The notes below the pieces were generated by a model. The model was not told the DNA's origin. It did not search any database and worked only from the letters and a program-made list of their open reading frames with translations. Shown here one piece after another: positions 1 to 12,299 of a stretch of DNA of 64,000 bases; within the stretch, counting starts at the first letter, position 1, and each line of letters opens with the position of its first letter. The position numbers and the translations under genes were made by a program. This DNA comes from Loxodes magnus (Eukaryota; Ciliophora; Karyorelictea; Loxodida; Loxodidae): contig CAMPDV010000193.1 in NCBI GenBank assembly GCA_946699065.1, positions 310,001 through 374,000 of the forward strand, read 5' to 3'.

Positions 1-1750
1 TTTATTTAAACTTCTTATGATCCTTTGGAGAAAGAGTATGAATAAAATGTCTAAGTGAGTATGTGAGATAAAAGTATATTTGAGTTAAGAAAATTCAAAT
101 ATATTGCATAATGCTTGTAATCTAAAAAAATGAAAATCTGCTTATTGAAAAAATGATATAGGAAAATTGCTTATTTATAATAAATAAAGCCTTCAAAGCT
201 TCAATGTTAAATTAGCTTATCTCTAAATAAAAGCTAGAACAAAAGAAAATATATTAAAGATATTTACTATCGCTCTATGAGAAAGTAAAAAAAGAAAACA
301 TCAAAATATGCTCCATTTAAGCAATAATCTTTTTGATTTAATGCTATATGTCCCTAGTAATAAGAATAATAAAAGGATCATGGTATAAATATAAAATAAA
401 GGGTATTAATTAACTTAATAATATATTAATAACTAAAACTCTAATAACTATAAAGATATTTATAAATAGAAGAAATAATAATAAATATAAATATCTTGAT
501 TATCATATTGCTATCCATGATAGAATTATCTATAGAATAAGTTTATTTCAATATTTCTATTCTTTTTATTTAAATAAATCAAAATTCTTTTATCTTTTCA
601 TCTTTTGGTTCATTTCATTATGATGAAAATATAGCTGCATCTCAATAGCTTAATTCAGAAATAAATGCTTAATAAGAAAATTGGAGTAAAAATATTGGAA
701 TGGAAAACTCTTAAACGTATTTTAGGAATATTATTTACTTAGTAATTTAAACTTTTCCATCTAAGAGTTTTATTTTGGCCTTTTTAACTTAAATTATAAA
801 ATGGAATTAGTAAAAATCTTAAAGACGCAAAATCTACTTTTAATTACTTGATATCCTGATATTTGGGTTATTAGGATTATTTTCGCAAGTTGAAGAAATT
901 TTTTCTTTGAATGGTTGTTATTTCAAACCTAAATGACTTTTTTAATTTTTATCAAACTTATATATATTTATTTGCATTTATATTTCAATAAGTATTAACT
1001 ATTTTAGATTTGTGTGGAATATACAGTTTGATTAGATGAATAACTGCTATTTAAATAAATAAATCAACATTAAGTATAATTTATAGGTATGGTTTAGATA
1101 GATGAATGTTGGATGAAATAAACTTAATAGTTTAGTGACAATCTAATCCCAAATAAGTTAGCATGATAACTAAAGAAATAGATAAGAATATATTCATTAA
1201 AATATAATATTTAATTAGATTATCAGTTTCAATAATTGAATACTATTTTATAAAAATAAGTAGATTCGAATAGAAGTAGCACCATTATAATTTAACATTA
1301 GAAACTTTATAAAATCTATTAATTAAATAAATTTAATTCATTTAAAAATCACCAAATTTCATTGTGAACTTGAGCTTGTATAGCTAATAGTTATCTCAAG
1401 GATTAAAAAACTTTTTTAAATGAAAACATTTTGTAAAGGTATATGCATTCTCAAAAATACGCTACTATTTATATTAATTTTATTGTTTATCCTTCTAGAA
1501 TATTTCAACGATTAAGCAGTAATTTTAGATAAAATACTTTGCTTATCTTTGGTGTAAGGGAAATATAGTTATTTTTAAGCTTGCTTTTCAATCTTTCTCT
1601 TGCATGTTTAGAAAAATTGCTCTATAGCAATTATATATACTATAAATTAACTGTTAGAAGGTATACAAAAGAAAAATTTCTAAGTTCCAAAGAAATTTGA
1701 GCAGAAAATATGCATATTAAGATGCTACTCCAATCTCTGATGAAAAATTT
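1..1750. other. AT-rich stretch, no gene supported
   Basis: Both strands were read with TAA and TAG as Gln and TGA as Trp or stop. Only short open frames of Lys, Asn, Ile and Phe were found, as expected by chance at this base composition. No motif, RNA gene or long repeat was recognised. Confidence 0.5.
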
Positions 1751-1779
1751 TGAAAATAAATTAAGTAATTTTTACTAAA

Positions 1780-2580
1780 CAAGGCATCAACCTTTTTTCG
1801 TAATTGTCTACATAGTTTTTAGTTGCTTTTTAAATATATGAGCTTTTAAGAATAAGTAAAGATATTTAAGAAAAGATCGAAAAACTAATGGAAATCATTA
1901 ATAAGCATGAAGCAATAGATTTAAGAATCATGACATAAGAGAAAAATTAAATATCTTTGAATTATGCAAATTAGTTAAATCTAATCTATTAATTGAGCTC
2001 AGATAATAAATTTTCAGATAAAAATATAACAAATAATCAAGAGATATCAATAATGAAAACTAAATGGAGAGGCAAGAACAAGGAATATATGATGAAAATA
2101 GAAAATGCATAGCTAGAAAACTTATAAAACGAGAAAAGGAGCTTTTTGCTATTTATAGAAATGAAATTGCAACGATTTCAAATTTTTATGTTCTTTATTT
2201 AAAAATATTCTTAAGAAGCGTAAAGAAGAATTAAGATAAGTTAGAATGAAAATAATTAAGATAAATCTTATTATAAAATAATGATAAAGTAGATATATGA
2301 CAAAAAGAACTAAAAAAGTATTGAAAAACAGAATGAAGACAACTTAATTTTTTAAAAAAGATATTGAAGATAGATATATAGACTTAGAAAGAGTAAAATA
2401 CATACGAAAAGCAATGGATAAATAATAACATGGATAAAAATATCCAAAATTGCAAAAATAATTAATGAGATTGATATAAAAAAAGACTAAGCAAATAATA
2501 AAAACAAAGTTACAGTCAATAAAAATTAAAAAGGATAACATAAAAAGTAATAAATTTAGTTAAATTATTAACTCTGTTTA
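1780..2580 (+). other. Open stretch, possibly coding or a decayed gene
   Basis: All three forward frames stay open for long stretches under the ciliate reading, and Lys/Glu/Gln-rich text resembling a helical protein appears in two of them. One candidate starts at an ATG near 2063 (MERQEQGIYDENRK...) and another runs in from about 1783. No single frame explains the whole segment, no GT...AG intron clearly joins them, and no family is recognised. It may be a degenerate or multi-exon coiled-coil gene. A protein product is not established. Confidence 0.25.
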
Positions 2581-2848
2581 AGCATTTTAGTAAACATATT
2601 TAATCATAATTAAGATTAATATTGCATAAGATTTAGTTGTAGCATTCTGAAATGAATCTCATTTATTTTTAATTTTTATTATATGACTATAATATATCAA
2701 AATTATTTTATATTATTTCAAATTAAGTTTTCCTTTATGTTTTAAATAAAAATTAATTAATTTATAAGATAAATATTACGATAAATTTTATTGATATTTA
2801 CCTTTTTTAAGGAAATAAAAGTTTAGATAAAGTTATTGTTTAAAAAGC

Positions 2849-3543
2849 TCAGCAAGAAATAAGCTAGGACAAAGCTTTTGAAGCTTTATCTACTGTCATT
2901 TTTTAAATCGTAAACTATACGAAACTTATACACTTTTTTCCGATATTACTTTCCTTAAATTTTTTAACATACTTATAGCTTGCTTCTTAAATTTTTTATA
3001 AAGTTGATTTTTTTGGTTTCTGAACTTGTTTTTGGTATTGCAGTGGCTTCTGCTAATACAATTATTACTACTTTTGCAATGGCTTCTGCTATTACAAATA
3101 TTGCTACTACTACTCTTGCTCTATCATGTTTTCCTATTCGAATTCTTTGTAAAATTCTATGAAGACAAATGATAGAAATATTTTTAGTTCAACGATGAAA
3201 TTTGACCATCTTAGTTTATGTCAAAATTGTCTAAAAATTTCTGCAATTGTTCACTAGTCAAAGTTTCACCATATAGTTCGTCCACAATCCTTTAAATAAT
3301 ATATGCAACCTAATCTTTATCTAAATTTCCTGACTATTCATAATCTACCTCAAGGAATAAGATTTTGCATAACTAGTCAATCTCTTTCAGATAAAAGATA
3401 GATCCAATCCTAAGCTCTCTATAGTTTATTATTCCTTTTATGACAGACTTGAAACCATTTTATAATAGTTATGAATTCCGATGAATAAATATGCGATTTA
3501 TTTCAGAAATTTAAGAAATAAGCGTTTAAGAGTTTTATTACAT
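2849..3543 (-). CDS. EF-hand calcium-binding protein (approximate model)
   Basis: The minus strand encodes two EF-hand-like units. The clearest loop reads DINQDGQIS, with Asp, Asn, Asp and Gly in the calcium-ligand positions, preceded by the helix LTSEQLQKFLDNF. Upstream is a weaker loop, VDYEQSGNLDKDQ. The expected exit helix FIEFYKEFEQ lies immediately downstream but in another frame, separated by about 32 nt that do not look like a GT...AG intron. It continues into a Gln-rich tail (repeated QQQKPLQ) ending at TGA. The start at 3543 is the first usable ATG, but the frame stays open further upstream, so the N-terminus is uncertain. The protein probably binds calcium. It could also end at the TAA just after ISSLN, which would leave the second hand incomplete. 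Confidence 0.55.
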
Positions 3544-3649
3544 TAGAAGTTATTCAAAGAAAAAATCTCTTAAAGTTAGTCAACTTAGAACTTTAGTGAG
3601 ATAAATGATAAAATAAATAACTCTTCAACTACCCAACACAGTAATTTAT

Positions 3650-5500
3650 ATTCTCCTTTATTTGAGTATAATTAAATACCTTGTATTTGTATAAAAGCTA
3701 TTTTGCAATCTTTCCTCATGTAAATAGAAAAAGTATCACTTCTGATTTGAATAGAAATTAATATTACTTAATGAAAGAGATAAAATTATTTAGATTCTTA
3801 AAGAAAGTTTTCAATTAGTTTTTTGATTTATTCAGTAGAGTTAAATAACTACCTTTTTAAATTAAAAATTGCACAAAGTCATAAATCACTTTTAAGATTT
3901 TTTAATGTAAGATTACTTTTTTTTACTTATACTATAACTTTAAGATTAAAAGAAGATTATCTAATTAATAATTAATACTTCTGGTAAGTAAATGAATCAA
4001 CATATAATAAGTTCTAACTGATAGCAATGTAACTATATATTTAATTTTAATTTGTGGTAAAAAATAGAAAAACTAGTCACTTTAAGTTTATACATTGCTG
4101 ATATAATTTAAAGCACATCAAATAAATTTGATAAGTAATCATAAATCACTAGTTAGTTTAGAATAATTATGTCAAAGTTACTATTTCCTATCTTTAAAAT
4201 TATCATTAGTGCTACTATCTTTAGATATTTAACTCTAATATAGTTTATTTTCTATTTGTTTACCTTCTTCTTAATTCTTTGGTATTATCTATATTTATGA
4301 ATTTTATCTTTATTACTCGCTTTTATAGCTTTACTTAAGCTTAAATAGACAAAATAAAATACTCCAATATGATAAGAATCTTTATAATAAAGGCCTTTTT
4401 ATTTAATTTCTCTTCTTAATATTTTAGATCCAACTATTTTTAAATCTCATAAGTTAATCTTAAATTATTTCTTAAATTGAAAGTAAATCTCTGTTAGCAC
4501 ATTAAATGGTAAATTTGAAACTATAATACCAGCAAAATAAATTCTAATGCTGCATATCTTAAGTATTAAGGATTCTAAAAATTAACTTATTTAGATAATT
4601 ATACTTGGGAATATAAACCATCTTAGATACCTAGCTATATTTTAAATTACTTATAAATAAATCTTCTTTAAGTACCATTATAATTTAATATACTTCAAGT
4701 TTATCCCAAAAGAAGTTTAGCTATCAAAGTAATTAAGTCAAAATATTTAATAGAGTTAGTGTTTTGTATCTATAATGTAATGAATAAGCTATTAAATAGA
4801 TAAAGTTTAAGCTTTTCTTTTTTATTAGTTTAGTAAAATATATATACAGCCAAGATACTAATCTTGAAAATTAACAAGGGCTAAAAGTATGCAAAGGTTT
4901 TAAAATAATTAACTTCAGACTCATAGTTAAATAGATCCATTAACTAACAAGTTAAATTAAAAAATAAAATAGATAGTAATTTGTTTTAAAATCATACAAT
5001 TATAGCTTAAAACTAGGATTTAAAAATCTCTTTAGGAAACTATATTAGTTTTTTTATATATTAGATAGTTTATTGTAATTCCATCAAATGGCATATATGG
5101 GTAGCAATTTATAGATTGCTTATTCTCATTTTCACTTTACTAGCGTTAGTGCTTGTAGGATTATCCATTTAAAATGGAAAGATACCTTATATCCTATTAC
5201 AGGATTCCTTATTAACAAAACATCTCTATTATATATCTTATAGCCATTTTAAATTATTTAAGCAACTTCTATAAATAAAGCTATTTATTATATTTTTCTT
5301 CATTACTTCAAGCATATTATTAACTATGATAAAATTACCTATTATTTAGAAATTTATTTATTGCAGATAAAAAGATTTGGATTAAAAAGCCTAGTTATCA
5401 TGAAAAGAGTATATTTATAGAAACTGTAAAATACTAAATTTTATTAAGTTAGTGACTAAGTGAATGAAGTAGAAAGAGATAGATGGACTATATCCTAGGA
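3650..5500. other. AT-rich intergenic stretch, nothing supported
   Basis: Short open frames occur on both strands, but none has a recognisable motif or a convincing start and end. A few simple AT repeats and poly-T runs are present. No RNA gene was recognised. Confidence 0.5.
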
Positions 5501-5554
5501 GTGTGATAGGAGATTATTTTTAGATTTTGTATTAAATTAAATTTTTATGTTTAA

Positions 5555-6028
5555 TCACTATATTCCAGTCGATACTTCTTCTATATATGTCGTGTATGTC
5601 AAACCCACCCAATCTGCAGCAGAAATTGGCAGCAATCCCAAACTTTTGAACTTCCAACCTGCAACTGCAAAAGTCAACAGTAAAAATCCTAGGTATTTTA
5701 ATTTTGGAGCGAATAGTTCGAGTCCTTTTCCTTCAAAAGCTTAGAATTTTTGTCTGAAAGTGATAAAATCTTTAATAGGATTGAATAAAGCAGCACCTGT
5801 CATAAAAATAGTCCATATAGATAGCTAAGAACCACTTAAAAAAAGCATTAAGAAAGTAAATATCATACTCTTTCCAGGAGCATTCGCAATATTTCAAACT
5901 TACTTTTATCTCATTCTTTGTAAATCACGAACTGTGTTTACTTATTCTTCTTAAGGCTAAACTTTAAATCCTGGAGGATCAATCGTTTTTTGCTACGAAG
6001 GCTAGAAATTGAATTCTCATTCCACCAT
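5555..6028 (-). CDS. EMC4: ER membrane protein complex subunit 4
   Basis: This is a subunit of the EMC insertase, which places transmembrane segments into the endoplasmic reticulum membrane. The 157-residue product has the family order: an N-terminal PPGF motif, a cytosolic segment with the conserved Trp before Asp/Asn-Ile-Ala (VWNIANAPGKS, Trp encoded by TGA), hydrophobic segments, and the diagnostic C-terminal block KSLGLLPISAADWVGL, matching KCQSMGLLPTHASDWLAF of animal EMC4. A second TGA codes Trp in the N-terminal MVEWEF. The gene ends with TAG TGA in tandem, so either could stop it. It is single-exon and slightly shorter than the roughly 180-residue animal protein. It lies 210 nt downstream of the muniscin-like gene on the same strand. 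Confidence 0.9.
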
Positions 6029-6238
6029 TTTGTGACTAAAATTAAGTCTCTTCTATTTTAATTCCCCCTTATTTTAAATCTATACATACCTTTATCCTTA
6101 AGCTGAACATATATTCAAATTAATTTCTTTCTGACTTACTCAAACATAAAGTATTTGGTAGATAAGGCATTATTACTAGTAAACGTATGAATAATTAGAT
6201 AGCAAAGTGAAAGTAGATAAGGAGAAAGGTTTATAGAT

Positions 6239-8199
6239 TTATATAAGTAGAAGGTATAGATTATTAATAGCATCTTTGTTCTTAGAACTTACAATCATCT
6301 TGTAAAAATAAACTCTAGCATTAGTCTTTTCGCCTTTTGCTCCTACTCTTTTACCTAACCTTAATTCTATATCTGAAGATTAGCATTTAACCCTGACATT
6401 AACCAATTTTTCATTCTAAATTATGCTTTAATGTGGTCTAATGGAGCTACAAAGTTTCCTGAAAAGTCTTAAGAGTAAGTTGTTACTGAAAATTAAGCTT
6501 GGAGAGTACCCTTTTGGCCTGATTGTATTTCTCTAGCTCTTCAAACTAATGTAGCATTATTGAAAACAGGCCTTCCAGATGCTTATTTTAAAACAGCACT
6601 TTGATCAGTTAAAACAACAGAGAATTCTACATCATCAAGAGGGATTTAGAGCCTAGGATTTACCTGGTAATTAATTTATATGGTAAACTAATTGTTGTTT
6701 ACAAAAGAAACATCATGTGAAGCTGAAAGGGGAAGTTAAGAAGACATCTCAGGCAAAGTGGAAGGTGATATAATGTAATCAATTAATGGACATGATTTAG
6801 GAATATTATCTACCATTATTCTAAATAGAAAATCACCTGTATTCGTTATTTGAAATCTAGGCTAAATGTTCTTTGTTGCTTATTCTCTTATCTAGTTTCC
6901 TAGCATCAGATCAAAAGCTTGTTGGTATTTATAGTCTAAACTCGTTATTCTGTAGTAAATCTTTTGTTAATTTACTAGAAATTTCGACACCAATTTGTCC
7001 AAATAATTTCATATTGGTTATTTTTCCATTTTGGAAACAAATAGACACTTTTTCCTGAATAAATAAATACCATTATAGCAATTCTAAGTAGCTGGAATAT
7101 TGTTTCAGAAATAAGCTGCATTTGTCTGTTGGAACTTGGGTTTTCCTAATTATTTTACTCATATAAATCTGAGAGAAGATCATTAAGCTAGAAGTTAGTA
7201 ACGCTTTACTGCTCTGCTTGTGGGAAACTAATAGTTTACTTCTTTTTGTCTTCTTAAGGTTCTAAGGTCAATAGATCTTCATAATTAGAGGGAGGAATAG
7301 TATTAGATTGGTAAGGACTTTATTATTATAAAAGCATGTCGCTTTAAATTTCTTCTACCTAATTTAAGGGTTGAATTTATTATACTTCTTGGCTTTTGTT
7401 TTACAATTGCTCAAACTATTGCACCAAAGCAGCTACATCCATCTAGCTTCCTTAATTTTCTTACTCTGTTTACATTTGCTACGTCAGATTTATCATTTAC
7501 TGGTTGTTTTCCTTAATTGAAGGAAATAGCTCAGACTCTTATTTCAAGCTATTTAAGTAAAGCTCATCCATTTGAAATTACTCTATTTTCAAGCTGTTTT
7601 CTTATTGAATTTCTTCATTAAATAACTCAACCTAAGAAGCTTTTATTGTAGTATTGTTTTTCTGCTTTTCTTCCCAGTTCTAATGACCAAGAGATAAATC
7701 ATAATCTTGAGCTATTGTAAAGAACTCATTCCATATCATGTGACTTAGTGTTTATTATAGGTTATTTACTGGCTCAAGTTATTCTATCTAATTCCTTCCT
7801 CTTGAACTTCTTAGCAGAACATCTTACCCATGTATGATTTCCTAAAATCCCATACATATATCTCAGTATCTTTTATTGAGGATGTCAAGTTTAGTATCAT
7901 TTCTTAGCATATTCTGGAAAAGTCATAAGCATTTCTCAAGAGCAGAGTCGCAAGGTTAGTTACTATTGGTAAGAACAAGAATGAGCAGTTCATTATATGT
8001 TAGAAACTTACACTACACATTAACATCTATTTGCATCTAACCTTGCTTATGCTTCTAATTACTAATCTGAGCATAGACTTGATTCACTAAACTCTTCGCG
8101 AAATGGAAATTAATAGAGGGATGTGTCTGTATGAGTACTTACGCTCAAGGCGAACATTTGATTTTAAATATATGCGCTTATCGCTAAAATGTTTTCCAT
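6239..8199 (-). CDS. Muniscin-like endocytic adaptor with C-terminal mu-homology domain
   Basis: Five exons encode about 620 residues. The introns are 7963-8011 (49 nt), 7055-7070 (16 nt), 6821-6836 (16 nt) and 6343-6359 (17 nt); splicing restores one frame exactly. The C-terminal 260 residues (from about 361) resemble the mu-homology domain of FCHO/Syp1 proteins: EKVSICFQNGKITNMKLFGQ at its start, NNEFRLQIP, then VFNNATLVWRAREI, GTLQAQFSVTTY, PLDHIKAQFRM and LMSGLNANLQI. Known family members recruit cargo and AP-2 at forming clathrin pits. The central part is a Gln/Glu-rich linker. The N-terminal 150 residues are helical and contain two TGA-coded Trp, but are not recognisable as an F-BAR domain. 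It might instead be a TPLATE/TSET-type subunit. The 3' end is less certain than the rest; TAA at 6239-6241 is the proposed stop. Confidence 0.65.
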
Positions 8200-8576
8200 T
8201 ATAATTTTATTTAGATTATTAAATAAATTCTACCTAAGATATATGAACTATATCCTTATACTTCTATTCTTATATTTAGCTCCATAAGGCTCAATACTCT
8301 AGCCCTTAATAGGCTTTTATTATTCCCCCCTTTATTTACTTTACTTAGCCTATATAAGATTTATACTTTGTTTTTCTTTTTGAATTACTAGGAATATATT
8401 TATCCTGGGATAATTATTTTTATCAGTGTAAAACTAGATTAACAACCTAGAGAGTGAATAGTAAATAATGGTATAGTACCAAGCATATAATAAAGTAGTG
8501 CAGTAGTATATAAGACTAGAGATAAGAAGATATATAGGTTTTAAATTAAATTAAATCAACTATATTTTTAAATATT

Positions 8577-10317
8577 TCAAAGGCATTCCTCTTCGATGTA
8601 ATTCATGTACCTCTACTTCCCTACGTTTCTTTCATCTATAATCACTTCGAATTAGGTGCCTGCTATTATTTGATCTATCTATCCAGGGTTAAAAATAAAT
8701 CCTAGTTCTATCTTTAAAAGTGATTCTAGCAAGTCATTTAGCAATTGCTCCTTGAAATCGCTAGTTGCCTATATAAAATATTACTTTAAAAGCGGGAGGT
8801 GATGTACACTCTAAATACCATAGGTTTAAATCACTGTCCATAATGAAATCCATGCCATATAATTCGAATAGAGCAGGATGCTTTAATAAATAGCCTTCAG
8901 TCATTCTAATTACATGAATAAATGCTTTTTTCATTTTAAGCTTGAGAACTTCTTCTACGTAATTTGGATTGTCTGAATATCCATTCTTGTATAAAAATTC
9001 GCTTAGTTCATGCATAGGTCGTTAAGTCTAATCAAGTATCTTTCTTTTTTCTGATTCATTGGTTTTCATCATATCCAACTACTACTCCTACGCCCAAGTG
9101 TTAGTCACATATTTCTGCTTTTTATTGTCATTTAGATTATCGTCATACTGTTCGGAAGAGACTCTTAAGAATCCATCCCTATAAAGTACAATTAATGGAT
9201 CCATGCTTGCAATAAACATATAAATACGAAAGTCAAATTTCCTTCCATTGAATAGAAGAGGATTTGGTATGTACTTCTACACTAGCATAGGTTGAGGAGT
9301 CAAATCTTACTGACCGCATTTATTTCCATCATCATATATATCTCTAAAAGCTCTAATTCCATTTTGATCCAAAAACTAAACTCCTTTTGAATTATGCAAA
9401 TAACGAGAAACTTTTGTAATTCAGAGTTGCTTCGGATCCTTCTTAATAAGTTCAAACCATTCTTAGCAATCTTCCTCATCTTAAAGATCAAAAGCTTCAG
9501 GATAAAACTCCCAGGGTTTAAAACAAAAAGATCTGCCTTCTTTTTCATACCTTCTAGCGTATTTTTTGATATTATATAATGCATAATCTTTAGTGGTCAT
9601 TTGGATATGCCCTGGGATATGATTATACCTTTGATATGGAAATTTATCTTACGAAATCTAATTTTTGTTTTCCTCTGAATTAAGTTCATAAATTTAGCTA
9701 AAAGAGGGAGAGTTGCATGCGAAATGTTATCCTATTTTATGATACTAATGAAGGTGAGGATGTGAACTGAAAAATATTAGAATATCTGTGTCCAGGAAAT
9801 ATCCTTTAGATGCCATTTCCTTTTCTCCCCAATACCATTTATCCCAAGCATCGATACTATTTTTATTGAGCCATTTTCTGACCCAATGGTCTTTCTAGTA
9901 ATCTGTAAACACTTTCCATTAAGCCTTTATTGGAATTCCTTGGCTATCGTAAATGTATTTTGACTTATTAAAATTCAAGTTAAGTTTATTGCAGTAGCTA
10001 ACTTGATTTTTAATAGCTAGGTGATTGTCTTTTAAGATAAGCAGCTTGGTATAAGTTTCCCAAGAAGCTGAATTAATATAATTAGAAAACGGCCACTATT
10101 CAAGAGGGGTAAAATTCTCTATTGCCTCATTTTTTTAAAATTCGCTTTTTTAAAGGAACTGCACTTAAGGAGGGATATCTTCCAGTTTGCTATTGGATTT
10201 TCCTCAACGAATGATAAACAAGACAGTAAATATAAGGAGTAAAGTGTTAGTGAGGATATAGACTAGTGATTATACCAATGAAGAAGACCTATTATAAGCT
10301 TTCTTATATTTACTCAT
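8577..10317 (-). CDS. Tubulin-tyrosine-ligase-like (TTLL) protein with N-terminal membrane anchor
   Basis: TTL-like enzymes are ATP-grasp ligases that add amino acids, usually Glu or Gly, to tubulin tails, mostly in cilia. Motifs run in family order: WITKVSRYLHNSKGV (ATP-binding Lys; Trp from TGA), YIPNPLLFNGRKFDFRIYMF, LYRDGFLRVSSEQYDD, YVTNTWAQ, and FELYGMDFIMDSDLNLWYLE followed by CTSPP, the acidic metal/ATP site, where NASPS is usual. A 16-nt intron at 8769-8784 (GTAATATTTTATATAG) lies just after PPAFK; removing it gives exactly 575 codons, which strongly supports the model. Residues about 15-38 form one hydrophobic helix (YILTNTLLLIFTVLFII), suggesting a membrane-anchored ligase, which is unusual for the family. 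Substrate and chain type cannot be told from sequence. The stop is TGA. Confidence 0.88.
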
Positions 10318-10797
10318 TTTTATTGTTATAAATGTACTCTCTAGTTTATATCCCTTTATGCTATTTAACCTTTAAGATATTTCTTGTCTTATCGGCTATT
10401 TTAAGTCTATTTATTCCTTTATATATTTAGTTATTATAGAATGACCTAGTGCTTTCGCGAAATTTTATATCAATTAGATGAAGAAATTAATTCAAATAAG
10501 TTGCCTTATTAATGAGAGAAAAGGGCTTCATATGGAGTTTATTGGTTTTGTTACTCTTTTTAAAAACAAAATTGAATATGAATATTTTAGGTAAATAGAC
10601 TACTATGAACTAACTCAATTTCAATCAAAAAACAGCAATAATTTTTATATAAACCCATATTAAGATTTTTTAGAGAGAACTATCTTCAAAAAATGCTGAG
10701 AAAGAAATTGCTTTGAAAAGTAATTAAGCAAGCTTAAATAATAGGGATTAGTAAGAATAAATAAAAAAGGGTTAGAATACTTATTAGCTTTTGCTAA

Positions 10798-11940
10798 TCA
10801 TTGTTTTTCTTCATCGCTTTCAGGATAAAGTTCTTTGAAGCCAAAATATCTTCCTATTTTCAAAGGTTTTAGATCTTATAGGTATGTATTAGGCTAGCAT
10901 TCTTTTATTTTACTGAGTATAAAGTCGTGATGAACTTGGATTATATTACCTCCACCTATTTCTAATCTTTATTCCCACTTTTCCTTATTCTTTTTTACTT
11001 CTTTTTGAATTTCTTGCAGTTAAGCAGTTATTTTAAAACTTAAATTCTATAAGAATTTTTTTTTCTCTTTCTTAATATCAATTTTATCAGGATCGTATCC
11101 ATTCTACCGTTTTTTATTTTTGAAATCTACAATTTTATTAAGTAGATTTAGTTTCTACTTTCTCTACTCGTTGTACAAGTTTTTTTAGAGTTATTTGTAA
11201 TTTCTCACAGACAATGTAGTTCTACCTCTAAGTTCGTTGGCCTTATTGCTGAACATTGCGTTTTTGTTATACTGAAGTAACTCTTTTTTACCTTTATCTT
11301 CATATTCACTTCTTTTTCCCTTGAAAATCTTATTGATTTCTTTCTTAATTTTATACTTCTAAAAGTCTGTGAATTAGGTTAAATAATCCAGAGTAGTCTG
11401 TTACGAAACATTACTAGGAGATTAAATTTAATTAGTCTGTTTAGTGGATAGCAGTGAAGGTGACTAATTTCCGCTTCTACTTACAAAGCTTTGAAATTGA
11501 GAAAACTAATTTCTGACCGAATCTTTTGTACTACACTTCGCAAAGGAATTTTGAGCTGATGCATTTTAAAATTTAGATTAGCTGGGCTTAAGCAAATGGT
11601 TCTGTGCTAAATAGTTATGAAAGATATCTATAGTTTTCCCTTTCTTGAAAGAATCCATTAATTTATCTTCTATCTTTTTATCCATTAGGCTAACTTTTGA
11701 CCCTTATCTAGTGGATTTTAACGACTTGGAACTAAAATTTCTGTGTGTTTTTTCTTAAGGAGTAAAAGGAAAACTAGAAGGGTTATAACCCTAAAGATAC
11801 ATTTAGGTCTTAAAAAATCTGTTATCAAGCTTGTAAAATACATCTGTCTTCTTAAGAATCTCCAATTTCCTCTCTGTATTAGGAAGAGAATGAGCTTTAA
11901 CTTGCTTCGATTGGCTTCTCTCTTTAAAGTTAGAAAGCAT
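10798..11940 (-). CDS. Unassigned Lys/Gln-rich protein
   Basis: A single uninterrupted frame of 380 residues runs from an ATG at 11940 to TGA. No family was recognised. The first 160 residues are Ser/Asn/Gln/Lys-rich and probably disordered. The C-terminal half is highly charged and helical, with segments such as KKEINKIFKGKRSEYEDKGK and LQEIQKEVKKNKEKWEQR. The last 60 residues look folded (GGGNIIQVHHDFILSK, then KPLKIGRYFGFKELYP). The layout resembles ciliate cytoskeletal or ciliary coiled-coil proteins, but that is only an impression. The upstream start was chosen because the reading is coherent from there; an internal Met at 11685 is an alternative. No intron is needed. Confidence 0.7.
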
Positions 11941-12299
11941 ATTTAAGATAAAAAATTAGTTACTTTTATTAAAATTTAGCTTACTACTATAATATTTTAA
12001 CTCTTTTCTTTACTTCTTATACCTGAATATCCCAGTTTAAATATTCCTTTATTAGGTTACTTTTCAAAATTTTTAATCAGGTTAATTTTTATAAAAACTA
12101 AACTTTACTATTTTTCCTTTAGTCTATAATTATCTGGCTATAAAGAATGAAATTGGCTAAGGATATAGTAATAGAATAGAATAAAGTAAAGAAAGAGATG
12201 AAAGGAAGTAAGAGGGAAAGGAAGAATGGAGCATATTTATTTTAACAACTGATATTTAAATCAAAATTAGGTTAATTTCTTTAAATCTCTTACTACAAA

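Noticed and set aside
2980-3162. Plus-strand ORF with hydrophobic, Ala/Thr-rich text
   Set aside because: It is the antisense of the Gln-rich tail of the minus-strand EF-hand gene; Gln codons read backwards give Leu/Cys/Thr-rich frames.
5547-5744. Plus-strand ORF starting MFNHYIPVDTSS
   Set aside because: It is the antisense of the conserved EMC4 C-terminus.
6873-7058. Plus-strand ORF MLLILLSSFLASDQK
   Set aside because: It is the antisense of the mu-homology domain of the muniscin-like gene.
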